From positions 10,540,001 through 10,604,000 of the forward strand of contig CM075937.1 of NCBI GenBank assembly GCA_038030265.1: 64,000 nucleotides of DNA, written 5' to 3'. This document shows, piece after piece, positions 21,331 to 32,900 of this stretch (position 1 is the stretch's first letter; the number at the start of each line of letters is the position of its first letter). A program made the translations under genes and the position numbers. Source of the stretch: Corythucha ciliata. Lineage: Eukaryota > Arthropoda > Insecta > Hemiptera > Tingidae. The notes beneath the pieces were generated by a model. The model was not told where the DNA came from and did no database searches. It worked only from the letters and a program-made list of their open reading frames with translations.

Positions 21331-22229
21331 GAAATTCCACCTTGGTGGGGGGGGGGATATGAAAGTCGGTAAAATTAGAGTTTTGAGTGGTGCCATCCAC
21401 GTAAAATTGCTTTTCGACTTGCCAGATCCACAGAATCCGATGGTTCAAATTGCCTTCACTATGTTATTGAAACGCACTTTCCACTTTTTTTTTTTTTTCC
21501 AAGGCTATACAATGAATCCACGGGCGCTAACGTGATCACCCCCCCCCCCCACTCACAATCTCGTCACTATTCACCATTCACTCCACGTGAAAATTCAAAA
21601 TGTCTCTCCTGTTTCAGAGGCACAGCATCCACGGCATGATGGAAGAGGACAATTTCGTCCGCCCTCACCAGGAGATGGCCCAACTATCGTTAGATGAAAA
21701 GAAATTCCTTCTTGCCGTCGAAAGGGGTGACGTTGCTTCAACAAGACGGTAAGCTGAAAAAAAAAAAAAACTTTTACGTTGAAGGAACTCAATTTACACA
21801 ATTACCTGAATAGCTGTAGAATGACTAGAGATGAGTTCTTGATGAGAATTAGTGCTCAGCGGCGGGAGGGAGAGGGGAATTTCATCGTCAACTTTTTTTT
21901 TTTATTAACGCATTTTAAGTGATGGGGCTGCAAAGTGAGAAGAAATTAGCGATAGAAAAGTGGGTTGTGGGGAGGGGGATAGGGTGCTAAAAATTATTCA
22001 TGCCCTCGTGGAGAATTGCCAATCCTTTCCATCACTCTTTCCAGCCCTCCCGATTGTCATTCCTCCCTAAAACTCAAAATCAGATTTTCCCTTTTGAGAG
22101 TGAAGACCAATTTTCTTAATAAACTGGTCCTTCCCTTATTTTATTTGCACCAAGCACGGTTGACTTTTGATTTTTTTGCGCTTTTTATTTTTTTGTAAAA
22201 AAACTGCACAAAAGCTGTGCAGCAGCTGC
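21331..22229. other. Non-coding with mononucleotide tracts
   Basis: G, T, C and A runs at about 21349, 21486, 21541, 21758 and 21893. No gene or structured repeat supported. Confidence 0.4.
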
Positions 22230-24268
22230 GGTGCTTAAGCAGTTTTAACCGCAAACACTGGAGTCGGGCCGTCGTCTGGTCGATCGATTATTTAAAAATG
22301 GTTTCCAACGGTTTGTGGTCGGACTGGACTGAAACAGTTTGCCCATAAATGTAGTTATGGAATTTTTCGGTTCTGAAAACGATGGCGAGTAGTTCCTTTT
22401 CGATCTAAAAATAACTGTGCTCAGTAGGAGTCGCGCCGCGTAGGCTATAGGCCGGTCTTCTTGGAGTAAGCATGCACCCAGCCCAGTCTGGGAACTGTCT
22501 GCTTGCAACGTGATTGACTTTCGTGCATCGAAAAACCGAAGAACAGGGGCAGTTGTCAGCTCCTTCTTTAGGCTAAGGAACTCGCGTTCGACGTCACAAC
22601 ACGTTAAATTTCGCAAATGTTCGGTTTTTGAAGCTAAATTTTTTATGAAGGGGTTCAGATATTTGATGAGACCTAAAACCCGAAAGACCGCTTTTTTCTC
22701 CTCGAGCCGAGGCATATTGCCGATTGCTGTGCAGCGGTCAGGGTCAATACTTGCACCTTCTTTGGACAGAATCATTCCAAGAAACTTGACAGATGGTTTG
22801 CAGTACTGGAGTTTGTCTAAACTAAAGCGAACGTTGTACTCTTCAGCTCGATCGAAAACTTTTCGATCTTCGATGTTCTTCTGGGGTGGAAGCCATCGAA
22901 ATACGGGGAGCACTCATCAATACCTCCAAAAATTTCGACGATTTTTGCATAAAATGTTCAGGCACGCTGTTGATGCCGAAGCAAACCCTTAAAAAACGGC
23001 GTCTGAAAAGTTGTCAGATACGAGGAAGCTTCGTCCAGTTGGAGCTGCCAAAACCCAGAAGACAAATCGGGGACAGTAAATATTTCTTTTCCAGACAGCT
23101 TTGACACAATTTCTTCCGTGGTTGGCACGTAATATTTTGGGATAAGAATGCAGGAATTTAAGTCTTTAGGGTCGAGGCAAATTCGGATGTCCCCATTTTT
23201 GTTGTGCTTTTCAACGGCGAGTATGTTGGACACCCAAGGGGTTGGCTCGGTCACTGGAGTGATCACTTCCATGGCTACCATTTGTTCAAGTGACTCTTTC
23301 ATCTTGTCCAGCACAGAAAAAGGAAAGCGTCGATTGCGCGCAATAACTGGCTGAAAACCAGGCTTCAACTGAATTTGACATGTTCCTAGAATTTTGCCCA
23401 AACCTTCAAAAAGATAACTGTATTGATCGACGAGGTCAATACAATTCACGACTGAGTTTGTTCGACGAACTAAACCAAGAGCTTCACAGGTCTCCAAGAC
23501 AACAGGTTATCAGTTTGATGCTCGGAATCAATAACATTAAAGTCAAACTTCAAATTGAAACGGCCAACAGGACGAATAAGACAATCAGAAGCATACGGCT
23601 TCAGCACGGCATTTGTGGGAGCAGAGGTGGCTTAGGAGTAATTTCCAGGAAGGCAGAGTTCAGGCTACAGTGTCTACTTTAAACGGAAGGACGGTCTCAT
23701 TCAGGTTCAGATCGACAAACGAACTTCCACTCCGACGTCGAGCAGAATCATCATTGCGAGGGGGGGGGGCGAGGCGGAGACCTCACGATTCAATTCGAAA
23801 TAGCTCAAGATCAGCGATTTTTTGACTCAACTCAGATGGATAAACTGACCGCGTGTTTGACTGGCTAGACGACTTTTTGGGGCAAACCGCTGTGAAGTGA
23901 CCTTTTTCGTGACAGTTGTGGCATTCTTGATCTTTAGCTGGAGAAATGTGATCATGACGACGAGTGTAACCACGAAACGTACGTACCTGCTGACTGAAGG
24001 CAGTATTGAATTTTCCGAGAGGGGCTCCACGGGCAATAACGGGACGACGAACGACGATATACAAGCCGCTTCTTGACTCGAGATTTCGGCCGCACGGCAC
24101 CTTGACCTTGTTCTTCCCTGAGTTTCGAATCAGTAACACCGACCACAATCCGATCACGGACTAATTTGTCACGCTCTTGAACAACGAAATCACACGTGGC
24201 TGCCTGTTTCTTTAACAGAAGGACAACATCGTCGAATCGCTGGCCTGGTTTCTGCATAATTTGCGAAT
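22230..24268 (-). mobile_element. Ty3/gypsy retrotransposon C1 (5' gag to RNase H fragment)
   Basis: Minus-strand order is gag C-terminus with CCHC knuckle (24284-23783), protease/RT (23497-22958), RT thumb and RNase H (22913-22245). Truncated at 22230 and fused at 24269 to block D. The RT portion is a near-identical copy of 50189-51195, with shared lesions. Confidence 0.88.
22245..23497 (-). pseudogene. gypsy C1 Pol: RT and RNase H, frameshifted
   Basis: 23497 downward shows IQLKPGFQPVIARNRRFPF, ITPVTEPTPWVSNILAVEKH, DIRICLDPKDLNSCI and TVPDLSSGFWQLQLDEAS (the 'LD.ksGf.Q' box with the first catalytic Asp). A 16-base loss near 22999 and other shifts follow. Another frame around 22910 reads PYFDGFHPRR where YFDDI is expected, so the second catalytic Asp is Gly. 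22913 downward gives SLDKLQYCKPSVKFLGMILS and TLQADSSQTGLGACLLQED (RNase H, Asp present). Protease is not readable. Confidence 0.85.
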
Positions 24269-24284
24269 TAGTACCCCCCTCCAC
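23783..24284 (-). pseudogene. gypsy C1 Gag C-terminal part with CCHC zinc knuckle
   Basis: Two overlapping frames. 24284 downward reads MQKPGQRFDDVVLLLKKQA, CDFVVQERDKLVRDRIVVGV and DSKLREEQ, the conserved 'R.Q..gE..ddF...L..qA..C.F.......vRDriV.Gi.d..lrE' block of gypsy Gag. 24157 downward gives CHNCHEKGHFTAVCPKK, a C-x2-C-x4-H-x4-C nucleic-acid knuckle. A frameshift separates them. The first two codons (above 24268) lie in the block D sequence, so the N-terminus is lost at the junction. Confidence 0.82.
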
Positions 24285-24553
24285 CCACCCACAACCATCA
24301 CCGGTCGCAAGTTATACGACGGAAAAGTTCGCACCCCATCGATTCATTCAGATTTGTTAAGAATGAGTAGCAGGTGTGTTTACTTTATGGAGTTGGTATA
24401 GAATAGAGGTTTGCAGAGGAGAAAAGTCCATCATTCCTCGGCAGCCGCTAGAAAATCAAACACGCCGAAAACACGTATTTCATAATAGTGATGGGCCGCG
24501 GGGAAGGAGGATCTCTCTCTTGTTGAAATGTATCTGTTGAACCGTGCAGAGTG

Positions 24554-24587
24554 TATATAAACAACATAAAATCAATCGCATTCATTC
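24554..24587 (+). promoter_or_regulatory. TATA box plus initiator (core promoter candidate)
   Basis: TATATAA at 24554-24560 and TCATTC (fits arthropod Inr TCAKTY) at 24582-24587 place the start A (24584) 30 bases after the TATA box, the canonical distance. AATAAA occurs at 24724-24729 and 24788-24793. TATA, start and poly(A) signal within 240 bases suggest an LTR in plus orientation or a very short gene. Preserved identically in copy B (54701-54734). Confidence 0.5.
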
Positions 24588-24599
24588 GCAAACAAACAC

Positions 24600-25308
24600 G
24601 ACTTGACGAATTGGGTAACACGTCCGTATACAAGCGCCTATCAATACGCCGCAGAGTCGGGCGTTCACAAAACACAGAGCGTTCATTTTTTTAATTCCTT
24701 GACCGTAGCGACATGATTGCGCAAATAAAAAGTCTGGAAAGACGAAAATCAAGTCTCGAATTAGTACGTTATGTCGTCTGAATGTTCAATAAACTGATAC
24801 ATTATGACAAAAAATTTGTCCATTATTTTGTACAAGCTCTTGTCGACCGTCTTTTTGGAAAACTCGAAGCACTCGATGTCACGTAGTTAATGAAGTTTAT
24901 CGGTTCTCATGTGTATGTATATGACAGGGTCACGCGGGAGGAATATATTCATTCGAAAACTTTCGCACTACCTGATGGAAAATTCACGAAGCACACGTTA
25001 TATTTCTTTCATTGCAAAACGAAAATCCTTACCTAAATCGTTATTCTGCTTACAAAGCGCACTTTCCAATTTATATGAAGATTATATGGACTTCGAAGCT
25101 TTTCAAGGCCGCCTCTCCTAAGCCTCGATTACACAGGGTTAGTTTACAAGCTAAAAGTCAGCGAGTGGCGAGTAAATTAGCCAGTCTTTCTATTTTTTCG
25201 CAGCTTTTTTACAATCGAAGAGTGAACAAAGACGATGACACGGGGCGAGCTTACAAGCTGCTAGCAATGTTTTCGTTTTGTTTTGTTTGTTTATTTTTTT
25301 TCTTCAAA
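24600..25308. other. Block D non-coding part downstream of the promoter-like site
   Basis: Small frames such as 24909-25121 are conserved in both copies simply because the whole block is duplicated. No recognisable product. A short repeated word, 'tagtttacaagct' and 'cgagcttacaagctgctagc', occurs at about 25140-25265. Confidence 0.4.
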
Positions 25309-26119
25309 TTACCCCCGGCGTTTTTTGAGAGAGCCAAGCCCACGACATTGTACTGTTATGTTTTTGGATGAGGAAGCTCCGCGAAAGTGGTTTTGAAGGA
25401 CCCACCCAGAAAACCAGCAATTAAGAAGCCCTTCAGCGACTTTGTTGGCAGTTGCATCTTCCAGGGGCCGTACCTCAGGCCATCTTGTGAATCTGTCGAC
25501 GACTGTCAGGCAGTAGCGGTACGAGCCTGCAGGAGGTAGAGGGCCAATTATGTCGACATGGATGTGTTCAAAGCGTGCGGAAGGTGAGGGGAAGAGACCT
25601 GTAGGAGAACGTACGTGTCGAGAGATTTTGGCGCGTTGACACGGAATGCAGGATTGTGTCCACGATCGACAGTTTTGGCGAATTCGGGGCCAAACGTAAC
25701 GCTCGGTGACGAGGCGAGTGGTAGACTTGACGCCTGGGTGGCTCAAGTTGTGAAGAGAGTTGAACAGACGGCGTCGGAGTGACAAGGGAACGAATGGTCG
25801 AAGGTCAGGGGTTGACGTGTCACAAACAAGAGTTGCGTTCGATTCTGGTATTTTGACACGCTTGAGACGAAGTGATGAGTTATTGACCATTTTCTCAAGA
25901 TCACGGAGTTCAACGTCTTTTTCTTGTTCTTGTATAAGAGTGTTGAGGTCGATCGGTGTGAGAGGATCGGAGTTAACTGAATTGATCCGAGACAGAGCGT
26001 CGGCCACAACGTTGGCGGAACCGCTGACGTGTTGGATGTCGGTTGTAAATTGGGAAATGAATGACAGCTGATTGATTTGGATAGAGGAAGTTTGTCTCTG
26101 TGTTGTCGAAAAGCGTAAA
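25309..26119 (-). pseudogene. gypsy D1 Pol: RNase H end and truncated integrase
   Basis: Reads [20 protein letters not shown], then [20 protein letters not shown] with CIPCQRAK (His-His-Cys-Cys zinc site), then [16 protein letters not shown] with the first core Asp and [15 protein letters not shown]. The integrase stops at LLNCWFSG (about 25405) and runs into unrelated sequence, losing the second Asp and Glu. A one-base loss around 26085 (A-run) breaks continuity with the upstream frame. The same truncation is present in D2. Confidence 0.88.
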
Positions 26120-27823
26120 TTAGAGGCTTGTGGTCAGTGAAAACTGTAAATGACGTGGTTCGAGGATGTGGCGAAAATGTTGAATTGAAGCATACACAGC
26201 GAGGAGTTCTCTATAAAACGCTGGCCATTGCTGCTGGCGAGGGGTAAGTTTCTGAGAGAAGAAAGCTAGAGGTTCCCATTGATCAGCTACGCGTTGTTGA
26301 AGAGATGCTCCTACCGCAATTTGTGATGCGTCAGTGAAAAGAGCGAGAGTAGCTGTTGAGTCAGGGTGAATGAGAAGGGTGGCCTGTGCGAGGTGATCTT
26401 TGCACGATTGAAATGCTGCTTCCAACGGTGGGGTCCAAGCTATTTTGTTTTTTCCGTGAAGACCAGTTAAAGCGGAATGGAGAGGTGCTCGAAATTCTGC
26501 AGCTGAAGGAAGAAAGCGGCGGTAAAAATTCATGATACCGAGAAAACGGCGGAGACCTTCGGCTGTTAGTGGCTTGGCGAAGTTTAAGAGAGCTTCGACG
26601 CGTTCTGGAGGTGGACGAATACCTTTAGCTGATTCTTCGTATCCGAGAAAAGGTATCGTGTTGACACCGAAGACACTTTTGTTGGTGTTGACGAGGAGGC
26701 CGTGGCTCGCTAGGCGGTCGAATACAGCACGGAGATGAGCGAGATGAGTGTCTGCGTTGGTGGGGTATACCAAGATGTCGTCGACGTAGGGGAAACAAAA
26801 GTCGAGGCCGTGGAGGACTTCATCGATGAATCGTTGGAACGTCTGGCCAGCATTTCGGAGGCCAAAACTCATAAATGGGAACTCGAAAAGACCAAAAGGC
26901 GTCGTGATGGCGGTCTTTGGGATGTCGGATGGATTGACTGGGATCTGCGTGTAAGCCTTGGCAAGATCGATGACGGAGAAGACGGAGCATCCGCGGAGTT
27001 GGTGATTAAAATCATGTATGTGGCGCACGGGGTACCGATCGGGGATTGTTCGGGCGTTTAAGGCGCGATAATCGCCGCAAGGGCGCCAGCTAGAATCCTT
27101 TTTCGGGACCATGTGGAGGGGAGAAGACCAAGGGCTGTCAGAGCGGCGGATAATACCTTCGCGAAGCATGAGGTCGAATTCTGACTTGGCTGTTTTCAGT
27201 TGTTCAGGAGAAAGGCGTCTGGGGCGTGAGAAGAGAGGGAGACCAGGCGTCGTGTTGATGTAGTGGAAGGTAGAATGTCGAACGACGCGTTGAGTTCCAG
27301 ACGGTTGGGTGAGTTGAGGAAATTCGGCGAGGACAGCGTGAAAAGGCGACTTGCTACGAAGTGAATCAGTGAGGGTTTTGACGCTCGATTGACTTGTTCG
27401 TCCTGGAAGACAAGGTGTTGAGAGACCGGTCACTGAGTCGATCAGACGAGTGTTGCGACAATCAGGAAGCAGAGAGAAGTGGGCAAGGAAATCTGAACCG
27501 ATGATCAGAGTGTCCACGTCGGCGATAATAAAATTCCATGAAAAGTCACGGCGAAGACCGAAGTCTGGTCTGAGACAAAGAGTACCGTACGTGGGGAAGG
27601 TGGAATTATTCGCGGCGAGGAGCTCGAAGTCGGAGCGAGGACGATGTCTTGGGAGAAGGCGTCGAGGGTAGCAGCAGAGGTCGGAGCCTGTGTCGAGAAG
27701 AAATTGCTGTTTTGTCAAGTGGTCGACGAGAAAAAGGCGGCGTCCTTTGGATGGACAGTCGGTTGCCGCTACTATTGACTGTCCAGGGCGTTTTTTGCAA
27801 GGAATGTACAAGGTGAGGAACAC
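26120..27823 (-). CDS. gypsy D1 Pol: protease, RT, RNase H start
   Basis: 567-residue frame. Protease [15 protein letters not shown] (Asp-Thr-Gly at 44-46) and [10 protein letters not shown] (107-116). [15 protein letters not shown] (230-242), [14 protein letters not shown] with the first Asp at 286, and an intact YVDD box at 346-349. RNase H begins [16 protein letters not shown] with its Asp at 498. The frame derails after ILEPR because one base is missing in an A-run compared with D2 (near 26147). RT and protease catalytic residues are intact, so this is one of the best preserved polymerases in the window. Confidence 0.92.
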   Translation of the reverse strand: MFLTLYIPCKKRPGQSIVAATDCPSKGRRLFLVDHLTKQQFLLDTGSDLCCYPRRLLPRHRPRSDFELLAANNSTFPTYGTLCLRPDFGLRRDFSWNFIIADVDTLIIGSDFLAHFSLLPDCRNTRLIDSVTGLSTPCLPGRTSQSSVKTLTDSLRSKSPFHAVLAEFPQLTQPSGTQRVVRHSTFHYINTTPGLPLFSRPRRLSPEQLKTAKSEFDLMLREGIIRRSDSPWSSPLHMVPKKDSSWRPCGDYRALNARTIPDRYPVRHIHDFNHQLRGCSVFSVIDLAKAYTQIPVNPSDIPKTAITTPFGLFEFPFMSFGLRNAGQTFQRFIDEVLHGLDFCFPYVDDILVYPTNADTHLAHLRAVFDRLASHGLLVNTNKSVFGVNTIPFLGYEESAKGIRPPPERVEALLNFAKPLTAEGLRRFLGIMNFYRRFLPSAAEFRAPLHSALTGLHGKNKIAWTPPLEAAFQSCKDHLAQATLLIHPDSTATLALFTDASQIAVGASLQQRVADQWEPLAFFSQKLTPRQQQWPAFYRELLAVYASIQHFRHILEPRHLQFSLTTSL

Positions 27824-28749
27824 TTAAGGGCATTTTTACCCCAGCGTTGATGATACCAGCACAACGAGCGTGATGGAGCTGGCGATGAATTTCGAGAACG
27901 GCTTGAATGTCGTTGACGAGAATGGGATCGCGTGGAACGAGAGTGTTCACATCTTTGGAGTTTGAGCTGTGCCAGTTCTTGACGAATTTCTGCGAGTTGT
28001 TGTGCGAGACTGGAGTCAGTGTGCGATACAGCGTTGACGACGGGGAACGAAGGGGCTGATGGGAAACAGGCCGGTTGGATTTCCATTATTTTGTCCGCTG
28101 TTATTGAAAGACGATCAAGCGGCAAGTCTGCCTGAGTTTGGAGAATGGCTTGGACGGTGAGCGGAAGTCGTTGGATCCACAGTGAGCGGAGGAGATTGTC
28201 ATGAACAGGAGTCGTCCCAGCGAGAGATCTCAAATGCCGAAGAAATTGACAGGGTTTCCGGTCTCCTAATTCCTCTTGGGAGAGTAGTTGGCGAACGCGT
28301 TGAGAGTCGGACACCGATAGACGTTCAATGAGAGCGTTTTTAAGAGTGGTGTATGGGTACTGCGGAGGGGGTGTTGCAATGAGATCTTCGATTTCGTTGA
28401 CGTATCTCTCATCGAGTTGGGAAATGAGATAGGAATATTTGGTTGATTCTTCAGTAATTCCTGCCAGAGTGAATTGAGCGTGCACTTGAGAAAACCACAA
28501 CGTTGGTTTATCTCTCCAAAAAGGAGGTAGTTTTGGAGTAACGCGAGCGACGAAAGCGGGGACTTGGTGTTGGTGGGGTGAAGTCTGGTCCTCGACGGGA
28601 GGTATGTCTGCAAGAAGCGACTGGTACAACTGCTGCATTTGCTGTCGTAGTTGAGCGAGCTGTTCGGCGACGTCGTCGGTGTGGCCAGCATCGTGGTAAA
28701 TAGCGTCCAGGAGCTGATGTCGCGGATTCCTTCGTGTCGGGGTCACCAA
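27772..28749 (-). CDS. gypsy D1 Gag
   Basis: 325-residue frame, near full length. [20 protein letters not shown] and [18 protein letters not shown] form the N-terminal block (about 81-125), [20 protein letters not shown] and [13 protein letters not shown] the core (about 140-180), [20 protein letters not shown] the third block. An Arg/Ser-rich stretch (about 263-295) precedes the knuckle [18 protein letters not shown] (C-x2-H, C-x4-C). The open frame begins at a TTG over the primer site; the natural start may be further in. Overlaps pol by about 50 bases, so Pol is probably made by frameshifting. Confidence 0.88.
   Translation of the reverse strand: MVTPTRRNPRHQLLDAIYHDAGHTDDVAEQLAQLRQQMQQLYQSLLADIPPVEDQTSPHQHQVPAFVARVTPKLPPFWRDKPTLWFSQVHAQFTLAGITEESTKYSYLISQLDERYVNEIEDLIATPPPQYPYTTLKNALIERLSVSDSQRVRQLLSQEELGDRKPCQFLRHLRSLAGTTPVHDNLLRSLWIQRLPLTVQAILQTQADLPLDRLSITADKIMEIQPACFPSAPSFPVVNAVSHTDSSLAQQLAEIRQELAQLKLQRCEHSRSTRSHSRQRHSSRSRNSSPAPSRSLCWYHQRWGKNALKCSSPCTFLAKNALDSQ
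28736..28748 (-). other. Primer-binding site, tRNA-Trp-type (D1)
   Basis: Minus-strand TGGTGACCCCGAC complements the 3' terminus of eukaryotic tRNA-Trp (GTCGGGGTCA plus CCA) over 13 bases. It follows the LTR remnant by position and precedes gag. Confidence 0.7.
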
Positions 28750-28812
28750 AATAACGGGTTTCGATGTCCTGTTGATAAAATTGATCCAAGAACTGGTAGA
28801 AACTTTTTATTT

Positions 28813-29940
28813 CCCCGGTCCCGTATAAGTAGGGCGAAGTGACTTCTTTCCTTGTTCGTCTCGCATGAAGACGTGTGAACTGTTGTGCAGTTCTTTACTC
28901 ACAAATGAGCGTTGTTGACTTTCGCGAGTTTGTGCCATTTCTTGTTTTAATAGTCGAATGAGGTCGTCTGGTGGTGTGGCATTTTTTGAAAGCATGAAAT
29001 ATTCGCCGGGAAGTCGCAAGGGTTTTCCGTAAAGAAGTTCTGCGGTGCCCTTTGCTTCGTCTTGTCTGACTGCTGAACGGAGTCAGCGGCAGAATATTTG
29101 TCCACTGGTTTTTGGTATTGAGGCGAGCAGTCAGCGCCGTTTTCAGTGTCCGGTGCTATCGTTCTATTGTACCGTTGGTTTGTGGGTGGTAAGGTGTCGT
29201 ACGGATACGTTGTATTCCGAAAAGTTTCGTTTTCCGAGAAGAGGTGTGATTCAAGTTGTCTTCCCTGGTCCTTAATGGTACGCCAAATCGAGATATTCAG
29301 TGTGTGACAAATGCGAGTGCGACGGTGGTCGCTTCGATGTTGGAAAGTGGGATCGCTTCGAGCCAATGGCTGAAGCGGTGGATCATTGTTAAATAACACA
29401 TTTTTCCTTCTGGCAGCGGCTAGTTTCTCGAAATTGGTTGGCATTTGAATTACTTTGACTCGAGATAAGGTGTCAGCCACGGTGTTGGTTTCGCCGGGGC
29501 TGTACCTGATAACGGTGGTGAATTGAGAGATGTAATTTAATGGCGAGCAGTTCCCTGTCCAAGTGCTGTAGACGGTTTGTACTTTACTTAGTGCACGTGA
29601 GAAAAATCCGGATGGCTGAAATTCGCTGCCGTTTTTCTGTTGGAGGACAGCTCCCAGAGCTCAGAAGCCTGCGTCGCACTGCAGGTAGATAGGAAGTAGG
29701 TCCGTTGGGTGATTAAGCTTAGTTGCGTTTGCAAGTGTGTGCTTAGTTTGTTCCCAGGCTTGCACTGCCGTTGGAGACCATGGAATCGGTGTGTGATCAT
29801 TTTTCTTCGCGCCGTGTAGCAACTCGTTGAGAGGTTTTTGAGGACGAAGTTTACCATTCCTAGGTGCGGGCGACAGATTCCTTCCTCCATCATGCGCCGG
29901 AACTCCTCGTTAGCAGCGTGGTACTTTTCGGGTGGAAGGC
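28813..29940 (-). pseudogene. gypsy relic E1 (RT end to integrase C-terminus)
   Basis: Degenerate minus-strand pieces in order: MMEEGICRPHLGMVNF (29893 downward, RT N-terminal motif fused by deletion to the connection motif), LSKAQTVYSTWTGNCSPLNY-type RNase H traces, ADTLSRVKVIQMPTNFEKLA (29477 downward), IKDQGRQLESHLFSE (integrase second Asp, about 29270), and LRLPGEYFMLSKNATPPDDL to SLRPTYTGPG (29019 downward, GPY end). Multiple frameshifts. A family distinct from A, C, D and F. Protease and gag absent. Confidence 0.75.
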
Positions 29941-32900
29941 GTTACTTTTTACGGCTAAAATTGTGGAAAAGCGCGGATAAAGTGTAGTCAAAGCCGAAAT
30001 TCGCGGTTAAAATTACCAAAACGCCAATTCTCGGCTTATGAAGGCAAGTTTATGGCAAAAATTAAGAGAACGTGCTATACACGGATTAAATTGAGGGAAA
30101 TCACTCATTAGAGGCTAAAACCGGGGTAAACATGAATTCACGATAAAAATGAACAAAAATCGCTAATCACTAATTCACGAAATTGGAAGGGGGGGGGGAA
30201 TTACTAATTCTCCAATAAAATTGAAAAGAAAGCGCTCAAGTGCGGAAAAATGCCGTGCGCTGTGAGAAAACACAAATTCGCGGCATCTGAAGGTAACTTC
30301 GAGGCTGAAAGTGAACAAAATCGCTAATCCACCGGTAAATGAGGGAAAATCGGGAAACCATTAATTCGTGGCGAAAATTGGGTCAAAAAACTCTCACAGC
30401 TGAAATGCGGAAAATCGCTAATTGTCGGTTGAAGTTGGGTAAAACGCTAGATTCACAAGAAAATTTGCTAATTATAGGGTTAAATTGAGAAAATATGCTA
30501 ATTCACGCAAATAAATACTAGAGAAAATTGCAAATCGCAGTTTTCAGAGAGAATTTTGTGACTATAGTTAGGAAAAAGCGCTAATTCAAAGGTAAAATCA
30601 TTTATTAGCGGCTAAAATAAGAAAAAAAATCTAAATTCACGACAAAAACTGAGAAAAATATCAGAAGCGCGGAAGTTTGAAAAAAAAAAACGCTAATTCG
30701 TGGTTAAAATGTAGAATACCGGCTAAAATATCGCCTTTGGAATGCATTATAACTTCATGGGGGCGCTGGTGGAAGATTCGCCCGGGGGCGCCTAATATGT
30801 TCAAGGCCGGCGCTGCACCCGATACACCTTGATGTCACTACCATCAATACAAATAGGCAAAGTGGCTATGCGGGTACTTATTGAGGACCAGATGCACACG
30901 GAATCGGCTGGAATCCCGCCCTTTGGCCTGGAACTAAATGTGAGGAAAACTGTCCAAGCAAAGAAACTGTGCCAGTAGCAAACCACGATCTCCACCATGC
31001 AAGTTCCAGACCAAAGTTCGAGGAGAAAATCGCTGATTTGCGATGTATTAAAGCCATTCCACGTCGAAAACGTAGAAATCAAAGAAAAGGCTGTGAGTTA
31101 AAGATATCGTGGCTAATATTGACCCAAAAAAGTGGTTTAAAATTGGGCAAAACTGACTAATTAACAACTGAAATTGCAAAAAATCGCCTATTCGCATAAA
31201 AAAAGAGAATACATGCTATTCTCTATGCCCATTCGCTGCAAAATTTGCAGAAAAAGCTATTCAACAGCTGAATTGTGGACAAATCGCAAATTCGCGGATA
31301 AAGTTTAGGAAAATACGTCAATTCGCGGACTTAAAGTTTAGGAAAATGTGTTGGTTCGAGAATATAATTGAAGAAAATCACTTATCCGCGGTTAAAATTG
31401 AGAAAACACAAACCCGTACTGTATACGCACTCACACTGAAAAATAGCACCAATCCATAGCAGAAAGTAAAAATAATTGCTTATGCGGAGCTAAAATTTAA
31501 AAAACTACGCAGCTAAGTTTTTAAAAAACACTAATTAGCACGGCTGAAATTAAGAAAAACGCTAATATTCAGCTCAAATTTAGAAAAATTGATAGTTCGA
31601 TGCTAAAAATGGCTAATGTACAGCTAAAATTGAGGAAACCACAAATTAGAGGCTAAAATTGAGGAAAATGGCTAATGCAAAGGGATAGAAACGCGACTGC
31701 ACTGTTAAACTTGAGAAAAAGCGCTAACCCACGCTTGAAGAAAATCACTGAATCGCGGCTTAAATTGAAAAAAAAAATGCTAATGCGTAGCTCCCGTTCG
31801 AGGATAAAACCGAAAAAAAAAAAACTAATCCGTAGGAAATATTGAAAAAAAAATAGCTAATGTAGGACTGAAACGTAAAGAAACGTTTCAGGGGCGTAGC
31901 CAGCCCGTTGTGGGCAGCCAGCTAGGCACGGATCCAAAGTGTTGGGTGGGGGGGGGGGGTGCGCACGTCTAGAGAAAAAGTCCTCGTTCGCGGATGAAAT
32001 CTAGAAAAGGAAATTTTGCGGCTAAGACATAGGAAAAACACCCATTCACGGCTAAAATTGAGAAATAGCGCTGGTTCATGTTGTACTTGAGAAATAAATC
32101 TCGTTATTCGCGGTTAAAATTGAGAAAACACGCTTGTTTGCGATTTCGCGATGCAAAGTCCGGGGCGGAATTAAGAAAATGCGCTAATTCACGGTTTATA
32201 GAACTCTTTTCACAGCTAAAATTGACAAAATAAATTGCTCGTTCAATGTAGAATTGAGAAAGATCACTCATTTGCGGCTGGAATTGAGGAAAAGTGCCAA
32301 TTCATGGCTAAAATTGAGAAATGGAGCTCATTCACGCAGGTAAAATTGAGAGAAGGCGCCTGTTCGCGTTTTATCAAACATCGGTAAACATTGCGAGAAA
32401 GAGCTAATTGACCGTTTTTATACATATATATGGCAAGTTTGAGGGTGAACTTGTGAAAGAGCGTGACTTACCGCATACATTTTTGAAAAAAGTGCTTATT
32501 CACGGCTAAAATTACGGAAAATTGTTCGTTAGCCCGTGAAATTGAAGGGTCAAAATTAATGAAATTCGCTCTCACGCGGATTATGTGAACCTTTTCACTG
32601 CTGACATTTGAAGGGAGAAAAAATTGCTCAAGACAGAATGAGGAAATGACACATTTTCCAAAATCATGCTGTCGTGATAGCTTGGGTACCAAAACTCATG
32701 AAAACACGATCCGTTCAAATAAAATCAGGCCCTATATATATTTGTTTTTTTTTTCAATTTGTAACACTATTGAGTTGCGGGACCCATTTGAAATTGGCTA
32801 GATAGACTGATGACGTAATAACGGCATTCGCATGACCTTCACAATAGTTTCCCACAAATCAAACAACCGGACTTAAAAGAATGGGAAGGACAAGAAGGGG

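Larger units (their letters stand above)
25309..28812 (-). mobile_element. Ty3/gypsy retrotransposon D1
   Basis: Minus-strand order is LTR remnant with AATAAA (28807-28812), primer site (28736-28748), gag, then pol in an overlapping frame, ending in a truncated integrase around 25405. Same group as family A but clearly distinct (Gag and Pol differ throughout). No 3' LTR. Confidence 0.9.

Noticed and set aside
24448..24675. 75-residue minus-strand frame conserved in both D copies
   Set aside because: Conservation follows from the duplication of the whole block; the frame overlaps the promoter-like site on the other strand and has no known motif.
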